DNA of 8,441 nt from Candidatus Symbiothrix sp. (lineage in GTDB: Bacteria; Bacteroidota; Bacteroidia; Bacteroidales; Azobacteroidaceae). The translations under genes were made by a program, and so were the position numbers. This document shows, in pieces, positions 1-6,235 of the stretch. The notes beneath the pieces are model-generated. The model searched no databases, was not told the origin of the DNA, and worked only from the letters and a program-made list of their open reading frames with translations. The DNA lies in the NCBI GenBank assembly GCA_031284765.1, contig JAITXK010000197.1, positions 1 to 8,441 of the forward strand, in the 5' to 3' direction. Each line of letters begins with the position of its first letter. Within the stretch, counting starts at the first letter, position 1.

Positions 1-861
1 GAATTGATTTACGACGACGACATCGCCCTGCAAGTGGCCGCCATGGGCTTCAAAGCCATGCTGACCGAAGGAGCTAAACATGTTCTGGGTTGGAAAAGTC
101 CCAATTATCTCTACGCCTCGGCTTCCGCTCCCAAACTGAAATTGCTCACGCGCAACATGAAATTCAGCGATGATATTTCCTTCCGTTTCTCCAATTACGA
201 CTGGAGCGAATATCCGTTAGTGGCCGATAAATTAGTGAATTGGATTGCTTCTACTCCCGAATCGGAGCAATTGATTAATATTTTCATGAACTACGATGTA
301 TTGGGCAGTCTGCAATCGGCATCGACAGGTATTTTTGATTTTTTCAAAGCCATTCCCCGGTTTGCTTTGGCCAAAGGCATCCGTTTCTCCACCCCGACCG
401 AGGTTGTAAAAACCATGAAATCGGTGGGCGAATTAGCGGTTCCCTACCCTTGCTCGTGGGCGGGAGAAGAAAAAGACATCAGCCCATGGATGGGAAATGT
501 GTTGCAAAAAGAAGCCGTGCAAAAATTATACGACATTGCCGAAAAAGTGCATTTGGTCAGCGACCGCCGCATCTTGCAGGATTGGAATTCCTTGCAGGCG
601 AGCGACCATTTCAATTTTATGAGTACCAAACTTTTCCCCGGCCCCAGTGTTTACAGTCCCTACGAAAATGCCTATGATGCTTTCAACAACTACATGAATG
701 TATTGAGTGACTTTATCGACCGCGTACATGGGCAATTCCCCGAAGGGGTTGAGAACGAGGAGCTAAATGCTTTACTGATAACGATTCTCAATCAGGAAGA
801 AGAAATCAAGAAGTTGGAGAAGAAGCTTAAAGAGGTGAAGAAGAAGGTAAATTCAAATTAA
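1..861 (+). CDS. GH57 alpha-amylase-like protein, 5' end outside window
   Basis: The reading frame is open to the left edge, so this is the C-terminal 286 residues and not a gene starting at the TTG at position 4. The segments ELIYDDDIA, GFKAMLTEGAKHVLGWKSPN, SDDISFRFSNYDWSEYP and PYPCSWAGEEKD match the glycoside hydrolase family 57 amylases of Bacteroidales, which act on alpha-glucans and often lie near glycogen synthase. Codon 1 is Glu in the ELIY context, which I take to be the region-3 nucleophile. The region-4 motif usually reads D-Y-E-x-F-G-E-H; here it is MNYDVLGSLQ (289-291 encodes the Asn), so the acid/base Asp is missing. The two sites lie 96 codons apart, close to the roughly 91-92 I recall for characterised GH57 enzymes. 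The C-terminus (about nt 790-858) is a Glu/Lys-rich coiled coil. This may be one of the catalytically altered amylase-like homologues known in the family. The family call is secure; activity is doubtful. Confidence 0.85.
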   Translation, partial: ELIYDDDIALQVAAMGFKAMLTEGAKHVLGWKSPNYLYASASAPKLKLLTRNMKFSDDISFRFSNYDWSEYPLVADKLVNWIASTPESEQLINIFMNYDVLGSLQSASTGIFDFFKAIPRFALAKGIRFSTPTEVVKTMKSVGELAVPYPCSWAGEEKDISPWMGNVLQKEAVQKLYDIAEKVHLVSDRRILQDWNSLQASDHFNFMSTKLFPGPSVYSPYENAYDAFNNYMNVLSDFIDRVHGQFPEGVENEELNALLITILNQEEEIKKLEKKLKEVKKKVNSN

Positions 862-866
862 ATTAC

Positions 867-874
867 TACCTTTG
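867..874 (+). promoter_or_regulatory. Candidate -7 element for the DUF4290 gene
   Basis: TACCTTTG matches the Bacteroidota -7 consensus TAnnTTTG exactly and lies 6 bp past the GH57 stop codon. It would place transcription start near 880, giving a leader of about 20-30 nt. No TTG -33 element is visible at the expected 19-21 bp spacing, so the call rests on the -7 box alone. Confidence 0.5.
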
Positions 875-909
875 CCGAATATAAAATTTAGAAATTGATG
901 ATTACAGAG

Positions 910-1503
910 ATGAAATACAACACGCAGGAAAAACGTTTAACCCTGCCTGAATACGGACGGAACATCCAACACATGGTGGACTTTTGCGTGACGATTGCCG
1001 ACCGCGAAGAACGTTCCCGCTGTGCCAATGCCATTATTAATATCATGGGAAATATGTTTCCCCATTTGCGCGATGTAAATGATTTCAAACATATTTTGTG
1101 GGACCATTTGGCCATTATGGCCGATTTCTCGCTGGACATTGATTATCCCTACGAAGTAGTAAAAAAAGAAAACTTATATATCAAACCGGCAAAATTGCCT
1201 TATCCGCAAGGCAAAATTGTTTATAAACATTACGGCAAAAGCCTCGAAAAGATGATTCGCAAAGCCGTAAACTACGAAGACGGCGAACAAAAAGAATATT
1301 TAATCGGGTTGCTGGCCAATCACATGAAAAAGTCTTTCCTGACTTGGAACAAGGAAGTGGTGGACGACCGCAAGATTTTTGATGATTTGGAACAACTTTC
1401 CAAAGGCAATATCGTATTGGACGAAGAACAGCATAAATTGACAGAATCGAAAGATATTCTTTTTAAGAAGAATAAGAATTTATCGCGGCGGCAGAATAAA
1501 TAA
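910..1503 (+). CDS. DUF4290 family protein
   Basis: This is a 197-aa soluble protein with the hallmark N-terminus of DUF4290, KYNTQEKRLTLPEYGRNIQ, followed by HMVDFCVTIADREERSRCA. The family is largely confined to Bacteroidota and its biochemical role is unknown to me. I chose the ATG at 910 because family members usually begin one or two residues before YNTQ. An in-frame ATG at 898 with an A-rich leader (adding four residues, MITE) is a real alternative. No signal peptide or membrane segment is visible. The last 15 residues are strongly basic (Lys/Arg/Asn-rich). From memory, this gene usually sits directly upstream of murA in Bacteroidales; here it is followed by a convergent gene. A candidate promoter lies at 867-874, so it is probably transcribed independently of the GH57 gene, although read-through is possible. 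Confidence 0.88.
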   Translation: MKYNTQEKRLTLPEYGRNIQHMVDFCVTIADREERSRCANAIINIMGNMFPHLRDVNDFKHILWDHLAIMADFSLDIDYPYEVVKKENLYIKPAKLPYPQGKIVYKHYGKSLEKMIRKAVNYEDGEQKEYLIGLLANHMKKSFLTWNKEVVDDRKIFDDLEQLSKGNIVLDEEQHKLTESKDILFKKNKNLSRRQNK

Positions 1504-2343
1504 TTAATACGTTAATTTGAGAAGTTCTTCTGCTACCGTCGCATCATATCCTAAGGCAATCGCTTTTTTAATATCTTCCGCCGCTGCAATCTTTTCACGC
1601 AGCAGTAGTTTGGCGCGACTTCGAATAATGTAAAAATAAGGATTCTCCGTCGGATCGGATAAGCGAATGGCATGATTAATATCATTCAAAGCCTTGTTGC
1701 CTTTGTTGATTAACAAAAACAATTCGGCACGTCCCGCAAAAACGGCAGATTGTTGGGGTTCTTTTTCTTCCAAATAGTTGTAAATCTTTTCGGCATCCGG
1801 ATAACGGCCTTCAATTTTATAGAGTGAAGCAAAGCCCAAGCGGGCAAACAAGCTTTGCGGATTCAGTTCCATCATTTTACCGAAATCCTGTTCCGAACGT
1901 TCAAAATCTTTCATCTCCAGATAGAGCAAACCTCTTTGGTAGAGCGCTTCCTCATGATCGGGCGCCTCTTCCAATAAAGTATTGTAATCCAAAAGTGCAT
2001 TCTGAAAGTGATTCATTTCCGCAAACAATGAAGCGCGGTCGCTTAAAAAGACACTGTTTTTCGGATAACGGCGCAAGGCCAAAGAATAGGATTGAAGGGC
2101 TTCCTCGTGATGATTTTGCCGCCGCTGAATGGTTCCCAAATTATGAAAGAGATAGGCATTCATCGGATTGTCCGGTGAATTTTTCATGGCGTTTTTCAAA
2201 GCCCACTCGGCCGAATCCAAGCGGTTTGCCTCGACATAACGATAAGAAGAATCTATCCATTGCTCATACGTCTGAGATTTCAAACTTGGAGCAATGGATA
2301 GAAATAATAAAACAAAAAATCCATTTTTCATGCCCAAAAGCAT
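1504..2343 (-). CDS. Exported TPR-repeat protein, third gene of the rprXY operon
   Basis: This 279-aa protein has an N-terminal signal peptide (hydrophobic GFFVLLFLSIAPS, likely cleavage after SLKSQ near residue 24) with no lipobox cysteine, so it is probably periplasmic. The rest is about seven tetratricopeptide repeats, roughly residues 28-61, 63-96, 97-129, 131-163, 165-197, 199-231 and 236-268. Typical TPR positions are visible in HNLGTIQRRQNHHEEALQSY, ALYQRGLLYLEMKDFERSEQDF and RSRAKLLLREKIAAAEDIKKA. TPR arrays bind protein partners, and no catalytic domain is present. The start lies 9 nt after the rprY stop, which implies co-transcription and possibly translational coupling. The ATG at 2331 is an alternative start that gives a tidier signal peptide (MKNGFF...). 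The gene stops exactly against the convergent DUF4290 stop. The specific function is unknown. Confidence 0.85.
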   Translation of the reverse strand: MLLGMKNGFFVLLFLSIAPSLKSQTYEQWIDSSYRYVEANRLDSAEWALKNAMKNSPDNPMNAYLFHNLGTIQRRQNHHEEALQSYSLALRRYPKNSVFLSDRASLFAEMNHFQNALLDYNTLLEEAPDHEEALYQRGLLYLEMKDFERSEQDFGKMMELNPQSLFARLGFASLYKIEGRYPDAEKIYNYLEEKEPQQSAVFAGRAELFLLINKGNKALNDINHAIRLSDPTENPYFYIIRSRAKLLLREKIAAAEDIKKAIALGYDATVAEELLKLTY

Positions 2344-2352
2344 AAAAACAAC

Positions 2353-3054
2353 TTATTTAGCCAAAAGTGGCGCAATCAATTTATACCCTTTTCCGTGGAT
2401 ATTCATGATTTCCAAATCGGGATCTTCTTTCAATAATTTCCGTAATTTAGTGATATACACGTCCATACTTCTTGCATTGAAATAATCAACCACACCCCAA
2501 ATCTTTTTCAAGGCATAATTGCGTTCCAAAACCTGATTGACATTTTCGCACAACAAATTCAACAATTCGCTTTCTTTGGTTGTCAATTTTACCACCGTTT
2601 CGCCCTTCGTTAAAGTTTGTTTCTGCACGTCAAACACGAATTTCCCGATTTGATAAGGCACGTCCTTTGCCGGTTTCTTGCCGTTTACGCGGCGAAGAAT
2701 GGCTTCGATACGCAACAGCAACTCTTCCATGCTGAACGGCTTGGTCAGATAATCGTCCGCACCGATTTTAAAACCTTCTACAACATCTTCTTTCATGGTT
2801 TTTGCCGTCAAGAAAATGATTGGAATTTCGGCGTTTATCGTTCGGATTTCCTGAGCCAAAGTGAATCCGTCTTTTTGAGGCATCATCACATCCAACAGGC
2901 ACAAATCATACTTCTCTTTCGAGAAATTTTTGGACCCAGCTTCTCCGTCCGGAAACAAATCTACTGCAAAACCTTTAGCTTGCAAGTATTCTCCCAACAA
3001 CATTCCTAAATTTTCATCGTCTTCGCACATGAAGACTCTCACTTTTTCTTCCAT
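2353..3054 (-). CDS. rprY: OmpR/PhoB-type response regulator RprY
   Basis: This 233-aa protein is a full-length OmpR-family regulator. The receiver domain (residues 4-120) has the acidic pocket D12/D13, phosphoacceptor D55 (LLDVMMP), switch T83 (FLTAKT) and K105 (DYLTKPF). A winged-helix DNA-binding domain follows (about 134-229), with the recognition region NARSMDVYITKLRKLL and the terminal hairpin NIHGKGYKLIAP. EDDENLGMLL, EYLQAKGF, NAEIPIIFLTAKT and the SMDVYITKLRKLL segment closely resemble RprY of Bacteroides fragilis and Porphyromonas gingivalis as I recall them. There RprY is a transcription factor linked to oxidative and sodium stress responses and, when its kinase is overexpressed, to altered tetracycline resistance. 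It lies 23 nt downstream of its cognate kinase gene and 9 nt upstream of the TPR gene. All phosphorelay residues are intact. It probably autoregulates. Confidence 0.93.
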   Translation of the reverse strand: MEEKVRVFMCEDDENLGMLLGEYLQAKGFAVDLFPDGEAGSKNFSKEKYDLCLLDVMMPQKDGFTLAQEIRTINAEIPIIFLTAKTMKEDVVEGFKIGADDYLTKPFSMEELLLRIEAILRRVNGKKPAKDVPYQIGKFVFDVQKQTLTKGETVVKLTTKESELLNLLCENVNQVLERNYALKKIWGVVDYFNARSMDVYITKLRKLLKEDPDLEIMNIHGKGYKLIAPLLAK

Positions 3055-3077
3055 ACTATTTTATATTTATATTAATG

Positions 3078-4541
3078 TTAATTTTCTACAAATGGTAATG
3101 TTATGATAAATTTTGTACCTTCTCCCAATTCGCTTTCAACTTTAATAAAGCCGTCAAAATCAGTAATAATTTGTTTTACGTATGCCAATCCCAGCCCAAA
3201 GCCTTTGATATTGTGGCGATTACCCGTTGGAACACGGTAAAAACGGTCGAAAATCTTTTTGAGGCTTTCCTTTTTAATACCAATGCCATTATCTTCAATC
3301 ACAATCTGAACTTTATTGCCGACATTCATCGTCCGCGCCATCAACATCAGAGGCACATCGGGACGACGGTATTTGACCGCATTTTCCATCAAATTGAACA
3401 AGACATTGGTAAAGTGCATCTTATCCACCACAATGGTGGAATCCAAAGCTTGTAAATCAATATCAAGTATTCCGCCGGCATTTTCCACGCGCAAAACAAA
3501 GGTGGATGCGACACTGGAAATCAAATCGTTGGCATCCAGTTTAGTCATCTTGAATGAAACTGCACGGTCTTCAAACAAAGACATTTGCAATACTTTTTCG
3601 ACCAGAAATCCCAAACGGGTACTTTCGTCCTGAATAACTTTTTTAGCATGCTCCATTAAATGGGGCGAATTATTCACATCCGCATCATTTAAAGTTTGAG
3701 CAGCTAACGAAATCCCTGCCACCGGTGTTTTCAACTCATGGGTCATATTATTGATAAAATCGTTTTTTATTTCAGACAAATGCCTTTGTTTGAAAACAAT
3801 GTAAATCGTATATACAAAAATAATCAACAGTACAATGGTAAAAACAATTGACGGAAGAATAAATCCAATTGATTCGAAAACGTATTTCTTTTGTGTCGGG
3901 AACACCACCTGAAGCGTATATAGCTTATTGGCAGGGTCTTTTGGAAACAAAATTTGAGAATACACTTCCAAATTTTCCGTATGATAATCCGAACCGGTAT
4001 AAATCACCTTTTTATTGTTATCCAAGACTGTACAGGCAAAAGGCAATGCCAAATTGTTATTGACCAATTCCTGCTGAACATACGACTCCAATTTACCGAA
4101 ATCAATTCGTTCCTCCAGGGGACGATTGCTCCCCTTCATTGCCATCCGAATTACATCTTCCAATATATTTTGTTGATACAGATAGCTTTCCTGTATATCC
4201 TGTATGGCTTTTGAAGCCGTCTGCAAATCGTTTTTCCCAAAACTTGACGGTATGACATTTACCGGCGAACTTTGTTGTTTTGTTATCCCCTGCCCATTGG
4301 AAGAAGGGATAGCACTGCGATTTTGCTTCCGCACAGAATAAATACGGTCGGTCAGCAATTGTTGGGTTTCGTCTAATTCCAAGTCGCGCGAAACCTGAAA
4401 CAAACTTCTTTTCACGGCATCTTCAAATTGGTCTTCCTGCGTTTGTAATATAATGCGGATATAATTGATTTGCAATGACAGCAAACCAATAAAGGCAAAT
4501 ATTAAAACCCCTGTTAATAACCAAATTGTTGATTTTCTCAT
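3078..4541 (-). CDS. rprX: Sensor histidine kinase RprX
   Basis: This 487-aa inner-membrane kinase has a first transmembrane helix at about residues 7-29, a periplasmic sensor region of about 195 residues with no recognisable named domain, and a second helix at about 225-250. The cytoplasmic part has a HisKA domain with phospho-accepting H268 in MTHELKTP, then a HATPase_c domain with the N box N387 (LMENAVKY), G1 box D417-N418-G419 (EDNGIG), F box FDRFYRVP (430-437) and G2 box GFGLGL (447-452). No HAMP domain is evident between the second helix and HisKA. It would phosphorylate RprY, encoded 23 nt downstream. The pairing and sequence are typical of RprX in Bacteroidales. Its stimulus is not apparent from sequence. 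The ATG at 4541 opens straight into the transmembrane helix, as expected. Confidence 0.92.
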   Translation of the reverse strand: MRKSTIWLLTGVLIFAFIGLLSLQINYIRIILQTQEDQFEDAVKRSLFQVSRDLELDETQQLLTDRIYSVRKQNRSAIPSSNGQGITKQQSSPVNVIPSSFGKNDLQTASKAIQDIQESYLYQQNILEDVIRMAMKGSNRPLEERIDFGKLESYVQQELVNNNLALPFACTVLDNNKKVIYTGSDYHTENLEVYSQILFPKDPANKLYTLQVVFPTQKKYVFESIGFILPSIVFTIVLLIIFVYTIYIVFKQRHLSEIKNDFINNMTHELKTPVAGISLAAQTLNDADVNNSPHLMEHAKKVIQDESTRLGFLVEKVLQMSLFEDRAVSFKMTKLDANDLISSVASTFVLRVENAGGILDIDLQALDSTIVVDKMHFTNVLFNLMENAVKYRRPDVPLMLMARTMNVGNKVQIVIEDNGIGIKKESLKKIFDRFYRVPTGNRHNIKGFGLGLAYVKQIITDFDGFIKVESELGEGTKFIITLPFVEN

Positions 4542-4569
4542 TTTTACAAAAGCATTGTCAATAATGAAA

Positions 4570-4577
4570 CAAAGTAA
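4570..4577 (-). promoter_or_regulatory. Candidate -7 element for rprX-rprY-TPR
   Basis: On the minus strand this reads TTACTTTG, one mismatch from TAnnTTTG, located 28 bp before the rprX start codon. It would put the 5' end about 20 nt before the ATG. The region just upstream is a long poly-T/A tract, and no -33 TTG sits at the expected spacing. Confidence 0.4.
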
Positions 4578-4589
4578 ATTTTTTTTTGT

Positions 4590-4686
4590 TTAACATTTTC
4601 TCAAAAAAACACAAAAGATTTATGTTAAAAAATAAAACAAATTAACAAACCGGCCCAACTGTTAAATAGCTCTTGAATTATGTTAA
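4590..4686. promoter_or_regulatory. Cluster of five TGTTAA hexamers upstream of rprX
   Basis: TGTTAA occurs at 4623-4628, 4660-4665 and 4681-4686 on the plus strand, and as TTAACA at 4590-4595 and 4642-4647. The 10-mer TTATGTTAAA is repeated exactly at 4620-4629 and 4678-4687, and TTTAACAT at 4589-4596 is the inverse of ATGTTAAA. Five copies in 97 bp exceed what base composition alone should give. The position, immediately upstream of the rprX promoter candidate, suits a regulator-binding array, plausibly for RprY autoregulation. This is inference; I know no established RprY consensus. Confidence 0.35.
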
Positions 4687-4707
4687 ATTCACCGATTCGT
4701 GTAAGTA

Positions 4708-4748
4708 AAACGGACAAGAATCCGGTATTGCCGGATTAGTGTCCGTTT
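4708..4748 (-). terminator. Hairpin after the sugar transporter gene, probable terminator
   Basis: A 41-bp inverted repeat begins 22 bp past the transporter stop. The outer stem is 9 bp perfect (AAACGGACA / TGTCCGTTT), then comes a symmetric 2x2 AG/AG internal mismatch, a 7-bp perfect inner stem (AATCCGG / CCGGATT) and a 5-nt loop. On the minus strand the 3' arm runs into TTTTACTT, a short, impure U tract. Position and strength suit transcription termination that insulates rprX from upstream read-through. Confidence 0.65.
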
Positions 4749-4770
4749 AAGTATAAACAATGAAAACAAA

Positions 4771-6096
4771 TTATTCAACCGGAATGTTTTTATTTACATT
4801 CTTGGAGCCGATTAAAGCGTAATACAGCAAATAAGCCAAACCGACAATGATGACCCAGTAGCTTGTCAAATAACCTGTTCCGCCGGTAAGGTCAATGATG
4901 CCGTTTTGCAGCAAAGGCAGGATACCGCCGCCGCAAACCAGCACCATGAAGAAACCGGAAGCCTTTTCGGTATATTTACCAAGCCCTTCTACTGCGAGAT
5001 TGAAAATACCTCCCCACATGATAGAAGTACATAATCCACAAACTACAAGTAAGGCTGCACTCAGAGGCACGTTTGCCAAGCCAAACAAGGCGCCGGAATC
5101 ATTTTTAAATACCGGAAGGTTTACATTCGTTTCCGGTCCAAACATGGCACCCAACACAAACACTAAACCCAAGGCCGATACGACCGTTAACATGGCTTTT
5201 GCCGAAACTTTACTCGCAATTGAAGCGCCTATCAAACGGCCTACCAACATCAGAAACCAATATGTTCCTGCTACCGAGGCGGCTATCGCTTCAGCATTTC
5301 CTCCGTTTATTTTTACGTTCAGAATGTCGAGATCGGCATTCTGCAACCATTTCTGCAAAACATTGGGAATACCTACTTCGATACCTACATAGACAAATAT
5401 GGCGATTGCACCCAAAATAAAATGACGGAACGAAAGCGGGCTGTATGGCGATTTGGCTGTTACAACTGCAGCGCTTGCCTTTTTTTCCTTTTCAGGAATG
5501 GAAGCGATAGCAATGACAATAAATGCCAATGCAAAAATAGCAAGGGCGCTAAACATCAAAGGCTGTACTTGCTCTATTTTTGCTTCTTTAATATTAGGCA
5601 ACAAAATACCTGTAAGCACAATAACGGCGGTTCCGCAAAGGGAGTTAAACGTGCCGCCAATCTGTATCAGTTGATTGCCGCTGTTGCCACCGCCACCAAG
5701 CGTGTTCAGCATCGGATTGACCACGGTATTCAACAAACACATGGAAAAACCTGCTATGAAAGCCCCCAGCAGATAAACGATCATGGCTGTGTCGGTTGGA
5801 ATCAACCCCGATAAGGTTTGGATACCTACACCGGCAAAACCTACTGCAATAGCTATCAAGGCTGTTTTTTTGTAGCCTAAATTTTGCAGCATAATGCCGG
5901 CGGGAATACCCATTACCGCATAAGCGATAAAGTTGGCAAACACTCCAAGCGCACCTACCCAGTTGGCTACAGTAAACTGGTTTTTTAAAACATCGCCCAT
6001 TGGCGAAGCAAGATTTGTTACAAATGAGATCATCCCGAAAAGGAAAATCATCATGATGATAGCAACCAAATTGCCACTCTTTTTTTCTTTTGTCAT
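4771..6096 (-). CDS. FHS-family MFS sugar:H+ symporter (FucP/GluP-like)
   Basis: This 441-aa protein has about 12 hydrophobic helices and belongs to the fucose/galactose/glucose:H+ symporter branch of the major facilitator superfamily. The motif NLASPMGDVLKNQF (residues 28-41) aligns with NNLNDILLPQF of E. coli FucP, keeping the helix-1 Asp (D35). LLNTVVNPMLNTLGGGG (121-137) corresponds to FucP CLETAANPFVTVLG, but the FucP Glu is replaced by N123. That argues against calling it a fucose permease; a different sugar (glucose, galactose or similar) or altered proton coupling is likely. IPAGIMLQNLGYKK (64-77) is the loop 2-3 signature. I chose the ATG at 6096 because it starts directly before the first helix (MTKEKKSGNLVAIIMM). 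An upstream in-frame ATG at 6216 would add 40 residues over the promoter region. It is likely monocistronic, with a hairpin just past the stop, and is divergent from the PAP2 gene. Confidence 0.85.
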   Translation of the reverse strand: MTKEKKSGNLVAIIMMIFLFGMISFVTNLASPMGDVLKNQFTVANWVGALGVFANFIAYAVMGIPAGIMLQNLGYKKTALIAIAVGFAGVGIQTLSGLIPTDTAMIVYLLGAFIAGFSMCLLNTVVNPMLNTLGGGGNSGNQLIQIGGTFNSLCGTAVIVLTGILLPNIKEAKIEQVQPLMFSALAIFALAFIVIAIASIPEKEKKASAAVVTAKSPYSPLSFRHFILGAIAIFVYVGIEVGIPNVLQKWLQNADLDILNVKINGGNAEAIAASVAGTYWFLMLVGRLIGASIASKVSAKAMLTVVSALGLVFVLGAMFGPETNVNLPVFKNDSGALFGLANVPLSAALLVVCGLCTSIMWGGIFNLAVEGLGKYTEKASGFFMVLVCGGGILPLLQNGIIDLTGGTGYLTSYWVIIVGLAYLLYYALIGSKNVNKNIPVE

Positions 6097-6111
6097 GATA
6101 TAAAAATTACA

Positions 6112-6139
6112 TGTTAATAAAGTTGTTAATAATGAACTT
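6112..6139. repeat. Direct repeat in the transporter leader
   Basis: GTTAATAA occurs twice (6113-6120 and 6125-6132) with a 4-bp spacer, each copy preceded by T so that TGTTAA appears at 6112-6117 and 6124-6129. An overlapping inverted pair AAGTT/AACTT (6120-6124, 6135-6139) surrounds the second copy. All lie between the likely transcription start and start codon of the sugar transporter. They share the TGTTAA core with the cluster before rprX. Confidence 0.35.
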
Positions 6140-6153
6140 ATCAATTCACACTG

Positions 6154-6161
6154 CAAATATA
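6154..6161 (-). promoter_or_regulatory. Candidate -7 element for the sugar transporter
   Basis: The minus strand reads TATATTTG, an exact TAnnTTTG match, 57 bp before the chosen start codon at 6096. It predicts a leader of about 50 nt. It also supports the shorter start, because the alternative ATG at 6216 lies upstream of this promoter. No well-spaced -33 TTG is seen. Confidence 0.5.
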
Positions 6162-6223
6162 AAAGGAAAATCGCAATAATTAAGAATTTGTTGAAAAAAT
6201 AATTTCTTTTTTTCAAAATGTAT

Positions 6224-6231
6224 TATCTTTG
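6224..6231 (+). promoter_or_regulatory. Candidate -7 element for the PAP2 gene
   Basis: TATCTTTG is an exact TAnnTTTG match ending 4 bp before the ATG at 6236. Transcription from it would start at or within a few bases of that ATG, implying a leaderless or near-leaderless mRNA. It lies inside the reading frame if translation began at the ATG at 6218, which argues against that start. Confidence 0.5.
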
Positions 6232-6235
6232 TGCC

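Noticed and set aside
1824..2345. 173-codon plus-strand open frame opposite the TPR gene
   Set aside because: The minus-strand product has a signal peptide and clear TPR periodicity, whereas this frame has no recognisable composition or motif.
4895..5814. Plus-strand open frames of 130-165 codons opposite the sugar transporter
   Set aside because: They mirror a well-conserved membrane protein, have no promoter or family features and are best explained as antisense shadows.
4771..6216. Extended start of the sugar transporter at 6216 (481 aa)
   Set aside because: The extra 40 residues are an unlikely N-terminus for the family, are encoded by very AT-rich DNA, and would span the -7 box at 6154-6161; the ATG at 6096 sits just before helix 1.
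6218..6235. Upstream start for the PAP2 gene at 6218
   Set aside because: It adds six residues encoded by the TATCTTTG promoter element itself; homologues begin at the ATG corresponding to 6236.
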